From assembly GCA_003230435.1 (NCBI GenBank), contig QIDW01000375.1, positions 1 through 5,628 of the forward strand: a stretch of 5,628 nucleotides of DNA, given 5' to 3'. Made by a program: the position numbers and the translations under genes. This document shows, in pieces, positions 1-4,965 of this stretch (its first letter is position 1; each line of letters begins with the position of its first letter). The notes beneath the pieces were generated by a model. The model ran no database searches. It was not told the origin of the DNA and saw nothing but the letters and a program-made list of their open reading frames with translations. The DNA comes from Acidimicrobiia bacterium. GTDB taxonomy: Bacteria > Actinomycetota > Acidimicrobiia > Spongiisociales > ZC4RG35.

Positions 1-410
1 GCGTCGAGTGCCTCGAGCACCTTCGTCGCAGTCTTTTCGTACCATGCTGCACCATTGCTGGTGATGCCGCCCGACTCGACCATCCAGGCGGTTCTCTTCA
101 GCTGAGGCGCTACGAGTGCGGCAGTGGAAGAGCTGTCGAGCACCGAGGCGAAATCGCGGGGGACGACCCACATCGTGCGTCTCATCCCCAACATCCGCAC
201 CAGGGAGCGATCCTCGTAGAGCACCTGTTCGAGATCGGTTGATGTGAATCCCGGCACCCTCGCCTGAACGGAAAGGAACACGGTCGCCGGGTCCGAAGAG
301 TGGAGAGCCACCATCGATCGGGCAGCGTCTACAGGGTTGGAGGCCGGCTTGGCGAGACGGTGCCTATCGGCGAGCCGTGATCGCCTTTCCTCGTTGGAGA
401 TGGACCTCAC
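1..410 (-). CDS. Winged-helix DNA-binding protein, HTH_42 / AlkZ-like family (partial, N-terminal part)
   Basis: Reading the minus strand from a GTG at 410 gives 136 codons open to the left edge, so the C-terminal part lies outside the window. An in-frame TGA two codons upstream (417-415) limits the start, and GTG 410 is the first usable codon after it. The stretch at about residues 33-84 (VALHSSDPATVFLSVQARV, then LYEDRSLVRMLGMRRTMWVV) is typical of actinobacterial winged-helix proteins of the HTH_42 / AlkZ-like superfamily. That superfamily includes DNA glycosylases that unhook cross-links (AlkZ, YcaQ), but many members are uncharacterised. By my alignment from memory, the Gln-x-Gln active motif of AlkZ falls on His37-Ser-Ser-Asp40 here, so glycosylase activity should not be assumed. 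The gene is divergent from the 465-902 gene, and a TATCGT box 7 nt before the GTG suggests a leaderless transcript. The family call is fairly firm; the function is unknown. Confidence 0.82.
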   Translation of the reverse strand, partial: MRSISNEERRSRLADRHRLAKPASNPVDAARSMVALHSSDPATVFLSVQARVPGFTSTDLEQVLYEDRSLVRMLGMRRTMWVVPRDFASVLDSSSTAALVAPQLKRTAWMVESGGITSNGAAWYEKTATKVLEALD

Positions 411-417
411 CGGTCAG

Positions 418-423
418 ACGATA
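418..423 (-). promoter_or_regulatory. Candidate -10 box of a leaderless promoter for the HTH_42 gene
   Basis: On the minus strand TATCGT (423-418) is followed by 7 nt and then the GTG start at 410. There is no purine-rich Shine-Dalgarno before the GTG. The spacing puts the transcription start at or next to the first base of the start codon, as in leaderless actinobacterial genes. No convincing -35 hexamer is visible. Confidence 0.45.
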
Positions 424-452
424 GGCCCGAACTGATGTCGGGCACGGGCCAG

Positions 453-458
453 TAGCGT
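453..458 (+). promoter_or_regulatory. Candidate -10 box of a leaderless promoter for the PPOX oxidoreductase gene
   Basis: TAGCGT (453-458) is followed by exactly 6 nt and then the ATG at 465. The nucleotides before the ATG are TGCCCC, which offers no Shine-Dalgarno pairing. Together with the TATCGT box on the other strand, this makes the 54-bp gap a compact divergent promoter region. No clear -35 is seen. Confidence 0.45.
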
Positions 459-464
459 TGCCCC

Positions 465-902
465 ATGCTGACTTCCAACACCGGCCTCGCCAAGGCTCTC
501 GATTCCGCCATCATCGGTTTTCTCACTGCGGTCAATGGCCGCGGTCAACCCCAGACCTCGCCAGTCTGGTACATCCGTGACGGCGAGGATTTGGTCGTTT
601 ACAACCGGCCCACCGCAGCGCGTTTGAGGAGCATCGTCGGCAACAACCGGGTTGCATTCAATCTCAGAGCAGACCGGAGAGCCATGTCGGGCATCAGCCT
701 GGAGGGCACGGCCGTCGTCGACTCAGACCTTCCGTCCGCCGTCGACTTTCCCGGGTATGTCGACCGGTACGGCGAAGAGATCGCACGCCTCGGCTGGACG
801 CCCGAGTCGTTCTCCACCGACTACTCAGTCGGGTTGCGTATCACCGTGACCCGTGTGCGGAACTGGGGTGTCGAGAAGCTCAATGCGGGTGAGCTCGGCT
901 GA
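465..902 (+). CDS. PPOX-class (split beta-barrel) probable F420-dependent oxidoreductase, Rv3369 type
   Basis: This 145-residue protein has the length and motif order of the small flavin/deazaflavin split-barrel enzymes. The first strands carry FLTAVNGRGQPQTSPVWYI (about residues 19-37). A phosphate-binding-type stretch follows, NRPTAARLRSIVGNNRVAFNL (about 47-67), with Arg where a Lys is common. Then come ISLEGTAVV and a C-terminal segment (YVDRYGEEIARLGWTPESF, then SVGLRITVTRVR) typical of the Rv3369 subgroup. Such proteins are cytoplasmic homodimers that bind F420, or sometimes FMN, and reduce varied substrates; the physiological substrate is not predictable here. It is monocistronic in appearance. 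The ATG at 465 is supported by the TAGCGT box 6 nt upstream. The stop is TGA at 900-902. The cofactor assignment rests on family knowledge, not on a residue that decides it. Confidence 0.88.
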   Translation: MLTSNTGLAKALDSAIIGFLTAVNGRGQPQTSPVWYIRDGEDLVVYNRPTAARLRSIVGNNRVAFNLRADRRAMSGISLEGTAVVDSDLPSAVDFPGYVDRYGEEIARLGWTPESFSTDYSVGLRITVTRVRNWGVEKLNAGELG

Positions 903-962
903 ACCGGAGCCGATTCGACTCAAATACGGGTCGGAGTAGCTGAGGTACGCGGATCTGGGCGT

Positions 963-986
963 GGAATCCGATGGTTTCGCGGCGTC
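963..986 (+). promoter_or_regulatory. Possible ECF-type promoter upstream of the repeat-protein / sigma cluster
   Basis: In the 111-bp gap before the 1014 gene, GGAAT (963-967) and CGTC (983-986) resemble the -35 GGAA(C/T) and -10 CGTC elements used by many ECF sigma factors. They are separated by 15 nt, slightly short of the usual 16-19. A start about 7 nt downstream would leave a leader of roughly 20 nt containing the AGGAG ribosome site. If real, the cluster would be read by an ECF factor, possibly its own. Two short motifs of this kind can occur by chance. Confidence 0.25.
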
Positions 987-1013
987 CGTACTGGTGAGCT
1001 ACCAGGAGATCAC

Positions 1014-1457
1014 ATGCGAAGAAGGAATCGTCTCGTCTCAGCAATGTTGACCTTGGCCCTTGTCGTTTCCGCCCCATTGGCGGTCTTGGCCGACGAGGAT
1101 GTCCCAACACGGGACGCTGTGACGGATCGGGCTACCGATCACGCCACCGATCGAATCACAGACAAGGTGACGGATCGGATCACAGACAAGGTCACTGACC
1201 AGCCCACCGACCATCCGACCGACCGGCCCACGGATCGGGTCACCGACCGGCCCACGGATCGGGTCACCGACCGACCCACCGACCGACCCACCGACCGCCC
1301 TATCGACCGATGCCTCGACAGCGTCGATAATCAGAGACGATGCCTGAACGATCATCATCCCCACGATTTCAACGTGCATCAGGTGATCTGGCGTCTGATC
1401 AATGCCCACGAATGGCAGAAGTTGGTCCGGTTGCTCAATTGGCTCGGCTGGCTGTGA
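1014..1457 (+). CDS. Predicted secreted protein with (TDxx)n tetrapeptide repeats
   Basis: I do not recognise this 147-residue protein as a named family. Residues 1-26 form a Sec-type signal peptide: MRRRNR, a hydrophobic core LVSAMLTLALVVSAPLAV, and a likely cut after Leu-Ala (25-26). Residues 37-100 are sixteen consecutive four-residue units. Fifteen are TD followed by R/H/K/Q and A/I/V/P, and the last is IDRC. The result is a regular alternation of acidic and basic charge. After the repeats come two cysteines ten residues apart (Cys100, Cys110), a His/Asp patch (DHHPHD), and a C-terminal Trp/Leu-rich amphipathic-looking segment ending NWLGWL. An AGGAG Shine-Dalgarno (1005-1009) sits 4 nt before the ATG, unlike the leaderless-looking neighbours. 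It stands just upstream of an ECF-type sigma gene in the same direction, so a joint role in envelope sensing is likely but inferred. Signal peptide and repeats are seen directly; the function is unknown. Confidence 0.78.
   Translation: MRRRNRLVSAMLTLALVVSAPLAVLADEDVPTRDAVTDRATDHATDRITDKVTDRITDKVTDQPTDHPTDRPTDRVTDRPTDRVTDRPTDRPTDRPIDRCLDSVDNQRRCLNDHHPHDFNVHQVIWRLINAHEWQKLVRLLNWLGWL
1122..1313 (+). repeat. In-frame 12-bp tandem repeat array (16 units), with 24-bp higher-order copies
   Basis: Codons 37-100 of the secreted protein form sixteen 12-bp units, each coding one tetrapeptide. Within the array, 1221-1244 and 1245-1268 are identical 24-bp copies, so two tetrapeptides (TDRP and TDRV) were copied as one unit. 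A second pair with 24-bp period shares 14 bases at 1155-1168 and 1179-1192. The period is a multiple of three, so gain or loss of units keeps the frame. This fits slippage or unequal recombination, and copy number may differ between strains. Confidence 0.85.
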
Positions 1458-1470
1458 TCAGTGGGCTGGA

Positions 1471-2064
1471 ATGTCGACACTGGCCCTCACTTTTCCGGCA
1501 GAGGTGGTGTGGATCACCCGTCTGACTGACACGACCGTGAATCCCCTCGATGGGTACGTCGAGGGGATTCGGAACCGGAGTGATGAGGCCTTCCGGGCGG
1601 TCTACCACGCCACGGTGGACGACCTCGTCTCCTTCGCTTTTGGCATGGTCAGCGACAGGCGAACAGCAGAGGACATTGTCCAGCAGTCTTTTGTCGAGTT
1701 GGTCAAGGCCGCGCCAAAGATCAAAGGGAACGGAACTGCGCTACGGGCCTGGTTATTCAAGAGTGTTCGGTATGGGTGCCTTGATGAATACCGACGAAGG
1801 GCTCGGAGACCGGAGATCCCTCATGATGACCTTCCAGAAACCCCGATCGAGCAGGACCCGCTGGCTGACCATCTCGGCCCGGATCTCGAAAACGCTCTCC
1901 TCTCTCTCAGCAAGCGACATCGCACCGTGGTCCTCCTCCGGCATGTCGTTGGGCTCAACGGTGAAGAGATCGCCACGGTGATCGGCACCAGCCGACGGGC
2001 CGCCTATGCCGCGCTCGGCCGTGCCGAAACCAGGCTCCGCGCCGCGCTCGGGGGTGAAGAATGA
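1471..2064 (+). CDS. ECF-type RNA polymerase sigma factor (sigma-70 regions 2 and 4)
   Basis: From ATG 1471 the product is 197 residues. Sigma region 2 spans about residues 38-112: FRAVYHATVDDLVSFAFGMV, then RTAEDIVQQSFVELVKA, the core/-10 contact part, and AWLFKSVRYGCLDEYRRRARR. An acidic linker follows. Region 4 spans about 139-193: LLSLSKRHRTVVLLRHVVGL, then the helix-turn-helix GEEIATVIGTSRRAAYAALGRAETRLR. There is no region 1 or 3, which is the ECF layout. The start is uncertain. ATG 1402 would overlap the upstream gene by 56 nt. ATG 1471 leaves a 13-nt gap. GTG 1504, 1507 or 1537 are also in frame, and 1537 would still keep all of region 2. None has a strong ribosome site. The last bases overlap the next gene as ATGA. 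It presumably directs RNA polymerase to an envelope- or stress-linked regulon and is held by the coupled membrane protein. The sigma call is firm; the stimulus is unknown. Confidence 0.9.
   Translation: MSTLALTFPAEVVWITRLTDTTVNPLDGYVEGIRNRSDEAFRAVYHATVDDLVSFAFGMVSDRRTAEDIVQQSFVELVKAAPKIKGNGTALRAWLFKSVRYGCLDEYRRRARRPEIPHDDLPETPIEQDPLADHLGPDLENALLSLSKRHRTVVLLRHVVGLNGEEIATVIGTSRRAAYAALGRAETRLRAALGGEE
1539..1570 (+). repeat. Perfect 12-bp inverted repeat at the 5' end of the sigma gene
   Basis: GAATCCCCTCGA (1539-1550) is exactly complementary to TCGAGGGGATTC (1559-1570), with an 8-nt loop (1551-1558). In RNA this would be a stable stem-loop. It begins on the last base of the in-frame GTG at 1537 and lies inside the coding sequence if ATG 1471 is the start. 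It has no following T-tract, so it does not look like an intrinsic terminator. It could be an mRNA structure limiting translation, an operator, or a coincidence of codons for NPLDGYVEGIR. Confidence 0.6.
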
Positions 2065-2687
2065 GCAAGGAGTTCCCCGAGATGGATCGAGTTCGCCTCA
2101 CCGTCGATGAGACGACCCGTCAGCGGCATCTCGGTTCGATCAACTCGGCGATCAGGGCCACTACGGCGCCTCAACCCCGCAGGCTGCGTTTTCTTGCCGT
2201 CGGGATCGCCATCCTCCTGCTACTTCCGGTGATTGCCCTGGCAAGTGAGGGCTCTGTGCCGGGTGACTTCCTCTACCCGGTGAAGAGAGCGGTCGAACCG
2301 ATCGTTGAGGTCTTCGATGTTGACGTGGCCGCCGAACGCAGGGTCGAGGAGGTCGAGATTCTCCTTGATCGTCAGGCCCCCACCGACGTGATCCATTCTC
2401 ATATCGACGAGGCGCGGGAGGCGGTGACAGATCATTGGTCCGAGCTCAGCGATCGCATCGACGTGGTGGTTGCGGAGCTCGATCGCAGGGAACCCCAGGT
2501 CGATGGCCCAACTGAAAGAACTGGGGATCAAGTTTCGGACGAGCCGCCAACACGTGAAAACGACCAGGTATCGACTGACAACAGCAATGAGATTGACTCC
2601 GGCGACGCGGCCCAACGTGATGTGACGACGACGACGGTTGGGACCACTGACGCGACACAAGGTCGGGACCGCGTGGGAGACGGTTAG
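2061..2687 (+). CDS. Single-pass membrane protein with DUF5667-like segment, candidate anti-sigma factor
   Basis: The ATG overlaps the sigma gene's TGA (ATGA, 2061-2064), so translation of the two is probably coupled. The 208 residues divide clearly. Residues 1-41 are a polar, partly helical N-terminus rich in Arg. Residues about 42-62 (LRFLAVGIAILLLLPVIALA) form one transmembrane helix. Just outside comes SVPGDFLYPVKRAVEPI (65-81), which matches the PGD-x-LYPVKR signature of DUF5667-type actinobacterial proteins, followed by a helical charged region to about 145. The tail (146-208) is low-complexity, rich in Thr, Asp, Gln and Asn, and probably disordered. There are no cysteines, so it is not a zinc-binding (ZAS) anti-sigma. 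With positive residues before the helix, the N-terminus should be cytoplasmic, where it could hold the sigma factor. The anti-sigma role is inferred from gene order and topology; the DUF5667 match is from memory of the motif. Confidence 0.8.
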   Translation: MSKEFPEMDRVRLTVDETTRQRHLGSINSAIRATTAPQPRRLRFLAVGIAILLLLPVIALASEGSVPGDFLYPVKRAVEPIVEVFDVDVAAERRVEEVEILLDRQAPTDVIHSHIDEAREAVTDHWSELSDRIDVVVAELDRREPQVDGPTERTGDQVSDEPPTRENDQVSTDNSNEIDSGDAAQRDVTTTTVGTTDATQGRDRVGDG

Positions 2688-2707
2688 GCCAGACGCGATC
2701 CCTCCCG

Positions 2708-2713
2708 TATTGT
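2708..2713 (+). promoter_or_regulatory. Candidate -10 box of a leaderless promoter for the dehydrogenase gene
   Basis: TATTGT (2708-2713) is followed by 7 nt and the ATG at 2721, with no Shine-Dalgarno between them. It lies in the 33-bp gap after the membrane-protein gene, so the dehydrogenase probably has its own promoter and is not part of the sigma cluster. The -35 region (TTAGGC, 2684-2689) is weak. Confidence 0.45.
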
Positions 2714-2720
2714 TGAGTCG

Positions 2721-4207
2721 ATGAAACAGATTCAGCACTGGATCGACGGTTCCCTCACTACCGGTGTCTCATCCCGGGTCGGCCCGGTTTTCAATCCGGC
2801 CTCGGGCGTTCAGACCGGGGAGGTCGCTCTGGCGAACGGCGGGGACGTCGATGAGGCGGTCCGCTCCGCGAAGGAGGCGTTTGAGTCCTGGCGGAACTCG
2901 GCCCTTACCCAGCGTCAGAATGTCATGTTCGCCTTCCGCGAGATCATGTCGGCTCGTCGCCAGGAGATGGCTGAAACACTGACAGCCGAGCACGGGAAGA
3001 CGGTTGACGATGCCCTCGGCGAGGTCCAGAGGGGAATCGAGGTCATCGAGTTTGCTTGCAACATCGCCCATCTGCTGAAGGGTGACTACTCCGAGCAGGT
3101 GTCGGAGTTGACACCTACACCATCAGACAGCCGCTGGGGGTTGTTGCCGGAATCACACCGTTCAACTTCCCGGCGATGGTCCCGATGTGGATGTACCCGA
3201 TCGCGATCGCCTGCGGCAACACCTTCGTCCTGAAGCCCTCGGAGAAAGACCCGTCGACATCCCTTCTTGCCGCCGAGATGCTCTCCGAGGCTGGGTTGCC
3301 GGACGGTGTGTTCAACGTAGTCCACGGTGATAAGGAGTCGGTGGATGCCTTGATCACCCATCCAGATGTCGCCGCGATCTCCTTTGTGTCAACCCCGATT
3401 GCTCGCTACATCTACGAGACGGGCACGCAGAACGGCAAGAGAGTCCAGGCTCTGGGAGGCGCAAAGAATCACATGATCGTGCTCCCCGATGCCGACATGG
3501 ACCTGGCCGCCGATGCCGCGGTTTCCGCCGGGTATGGCTCGGCCGGAGAGAGGTGCATGGCCATCTCGGCGGTAGTGGCGGTTGGTGAATCCGGCGATCA
3601 GCTCATCGAAGGCGTCCAGACTCGCATCGAGAAACTCACGGTCGGTCCCGGGGATCAGCCCGGAGTCGAGATGGGCCCGCTGGTGACCAGCCAGCATCTC
3701 GATCGGGTGCGTGGTTATGTCGATTCGGGTGAAGAGCAAGGAGCCCTGCTGGTCGCCGACGGCCGCGATTTCGTGGTTGACGGCCATGAGGACGGCTACT
3801 TCCTCGGTCCCACCCTGTTCGACAACGTGACAACCGACATGGCGATCTACACCGACGAGATTTTCGGTCCTGTTCTGTCGACTGTTCGGATGGAACATTT
3901 CGAGGAAGCCATACAACTGATCAACGAGAATCCGTATGGCAACGGGACCGCCGTTTTCACCAATGACGGGGGAGCGGCCCGCAAGTTCCAGAACGAGATC
4001 CAGGTCGGCATGGTCGGGATCAACGTTCCGATACCGGTGCCGCTGTCCTTTTATTCATTCGGCGGTTGGAAAGACTCCATCTTTGGGAGTCACGCCATCT
4101 ATGGCCCAGAAGGCGTTCACTTCTATACCCGGCAGAAAGTTGTCATCTCCCGTTGGCCCGATCCGATTCATCGTGGTGTGGATCTCGGCTTCCCGACCCA
4201 CGGTTAG
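2721..4207 (+). pseudogene. mmsA: Methylmalonate-semialdehyde dehydrogenase (CoA-acylating), frameshifted
   Basis: Two overlapping reading frames together cover a whole enzyme of about 495 residues, the usual family length. Frame one (2721 to about 3104) gives the N-terminus through EHGKTVDDALGEVQRGIEVIEFA and HLLKGDYSEQVS. It then runs as nonsense to 3233. The family sequence resumes one frame back at about 3104 with GVDTYTIRQPLGVVAGITPF and goes on to a stop at 4207. Key family parts are present: QALGGAKNH (the MMSDH variant lacking the usual ALDH glutamate), the catalytic cysteine in AGERCMAIS (codon at 3554), EIFGPVLS, and the C-terminal GGWKDSIFGSH and RWP. The enzyme makes propionyl-CoA (or acetyl-CoA) from malonate semialdehydes with NAD+ in valine and related catabolism. 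A net loss of 1 or 4 bases breaks it. In addition, FVSTPIA (about 3382-3402) lacks the Gly of the usual FVGSTPIA. It is either a true pseudogene or carries assembly errors. The gene identity is firm. Confidence 0.88.
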
Positions 4208-4395
4208 TCCCCACCGATGCCTTTGGCCACGCCCCGGCCCACCCCGTACACCGAGTCGACGATGCCCCGGCCTGCCTGACGTATGCCCTCGGCGACACCA
4301 TTGAGCGGGTTGGTGTCGGGTAGGGCCTCCCCGAAGACGGCGAACGCGATGACCCCGATGAGGACGAGAGCGGCGATGCCAAGCAACTTGCCCAT
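4204..4395 (-). CDS. Small single-pass membrane protein, 63 residues, unknown function
   Basis: Residues about 3-22 (KLLGIAALVLIGVIAFAVFG) form one strong hydrophobic helix, either a membrane anchor or an uncleaved signal. It is followed by a Gly-rich, partly amphipathic stretch (LNGVAEGIRQAGRGIVDSVYGVGRGVAKGIGG) with G-x-G and small-residue spacing. I do not recognise a family. Two observations support it as a real gene: AGGCTA (TAGCCT on the minus strand) lies 6 nt before the ATG, matching the other starts in this window, and the composition is sensible for a membrane peptide. It ends tail to tail with the dehydrogenase gene, and the stop codons overlap in TTAG (4204-4207). It is divergent from the osmC-type gene and could share control with it. 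The function is unknown. Confidence 0.65.
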   Translation of the reverse strand: MGKLLGIAALVLIGVIAFAVFGEALPDTNPLNGVAEGIRQAGRGIVDSVYGVGRGVAKGIGGD

Positions 4396-4401
4396 GTAGA
4401 C

Positions 4402-4407
4402 AGGCTA
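4402..4407 (-). promoter_or_regulatory. Candidate -10 box of a leaderless promoter for the small membrane protein
   Basis: On the minus strand TAGCCT (4407-4402) is followed by 6 nt and then the ATG at 4395. No Shine-Dalgarno is visible between them. This repeats the arrangement seen before 410, 465 and 2721. Confidence 0.4.
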
Positions 4408-4428
4408 CGGACATCGGGCTCGATATCC

Positions 4429-4478
4429 AGCGTGTGCATGGACTGGGCCTGTGACCGCCCCCACCCTGTGCACACGCT
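4429..4478. repeat. 10-bp perfect inverted repeat in the divergent intergenic region, candidate operator
   Basis: AGCGTGTGCA (4429-4438) and TGCACACGCT (4469-4478) are exact reverse complements separated by 30 nt. The right arm contains the palindrome TGTGCACA (4467-4474) and covers the position expected for the -35 of the osmC-type gene. The left arm lies 34 nt upstream of the small membrane gene's start. The placement suits a regulator that controls one or both divergent genes. No regulator can be named from the sequence. Confidence 0.4.
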
Positions 4479-4489
4479 CAACCTCTGAG

Positions 4490-4495
4490 TAGTGT
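4490..4495 (+). promoter_or_regulatory. Candidate -10 box for the OsmC-type gene
   Basis: TAGTGT (4490-4495) fits a -10 hexamer, and TGTGCA (4467-4472) stands 17 nt upstream as a weak -35. Initiation at about 4502 would give a leader of about 22 nt to ATG 4524. That leader includes AGGA (4512-4515) as a ribosome site. Confidence 0.35.
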
Positions 4496-4523
4496 CCGTC
4501 GACCCGAGATCAGGATGGTATCG

Positions 4524-4952
4524 ATGGCACTCAAGAGCACCGGCCGCACCCACTGGGATGGCGACCTCTTCAATGGGAGCGGGACGACCAGTCTCGACAG
4601 CGGCGCAACCGAGCCGATGCGAGTCACCTGGAAAGCCCGCGCCGAAGACCATGGCGGATTGACCAGCCCCGAGGAACTCATAGCTGCCGCCCACGCCTCC
4701 TGCTATTCAATGGCGTTTTCCAACACTCTGGCCAAGGATGACACCCCACCGACGAGTCTCGATGTCACGGCAACCGCCACGTTCGTCCCCGGCGAAGGCA
4801 TCACTTTGATGGAGCTCGAGGTGAAAGGCGACGTAGAGGCCATCAGCGACGAGAAGTTCCAGGAACTGGCCGAGACCGCGAAGAACGGTTGTCCGGTTTC
4901 ACAGGCGCTCGCAGGCAATGTGCCCATCTCTTTGGTAGCGACGCTCGTCTAG
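4524..4952 (+). CDS. osmC: OsmC-type peroxiredoxin (organic hydroperoxide reductase)
   Basis: The 142-residue product matches OsmC along its whole length, starting with MALKSTGRTHWDGDLFNGSG (compare the opening AHWEGD of Escherichia coli OsmC). SPEELIAAAHASCYSMAFS carries the peroxidatic cysteine (Cys60), and AKNGCPVSQAL carries the resolving cysteine (Cys123). OsmC is a cytoplasmic dimer that reduces organic hydroperoxides, and hydrogen peroxide less well, through this cysteine pair, protecting against oxidative and osmotic stress. An in-frame ATG at 4515 would add three residues (MVS). I prefer 4524 because AGGA at 4512-4515 is 8 nt upstream and the family usually begins here. The upstream inverted repeat suggests regulation. 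The gene converges with the LLM oxidoreductase gene, with 13 nt between their stops and no obvious terminator. OsmC is preferred over Ohr because of the HWDGD and GCPVSQ motifs. Confidence 0.9.
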   Translation: MALKSTGRTHWDGDLFNGSGTTSLDSGATEPMRVTWKARAEDHGGLTSPEELIAAAHASCYSMAFSNTLAKDDTPPTSLDVTATATFVPGEGITLMELEVKGDVEAISDEKFQELAETAKNGCPVSQALAGNVPISLVATLV

Positions 4953-4965
4953 AGCGGGGACCTGG

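Noticed and set aside
1122..1313. CRISPR-like appearance of the regular repeats
   Set aside because: The units are 12 bp, contiguous without spacers, in frame and coding TDxx tetrapeptides after a signal peptide; there is no repeat-spacer pattern.
1038..1409. Minus-strand open frame opposite the repeat protein, itself with GGxVGDPIRGPV-like repeats
   Set aside because: It is the mirror of the plus-strand array. The plus-strand frame has the signal peptide and an AGGAG site; the minus frame has neither.
1402..1470. Extended start of the sigma factor at ATG 1402
   Set aside because: It would overlap the upstream gene by 56 nt, adds 23 residues without sigma features, and has no ribosome site.
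1539..1570. The 12-bp hairpin as an intrinsic terminator for the repeat-protein gene
   Set aside because: No T-tract follows; the next bases are CGGAACCGG, and it lies inside the sigma coding frame for most possible starts.
2220..2738. Long minus-strand open frame opposite the membrane protein
   Set aside because: No family resemblance, and it covers a gene with clear membrane and DUF5667-like features that is coupled to the sigma gene.
3086..3113. Programmed -1 ribosomal frameshift in the dehydrogenase gene
   Set aside because: No slippery heptamer is visible in the overlap of the two open frames, the family is not known to use one, and the join lacks about one residue, which fits a deletion better.
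4143..4694. 183-residue minus-strand open frame spanning the small membrane gene, the intergenic region and the osmC start
   Set aside because: It crosses the divergent promoter region and overlaps the clearly recognisable osmC; the composition is low in recognisable motifs.
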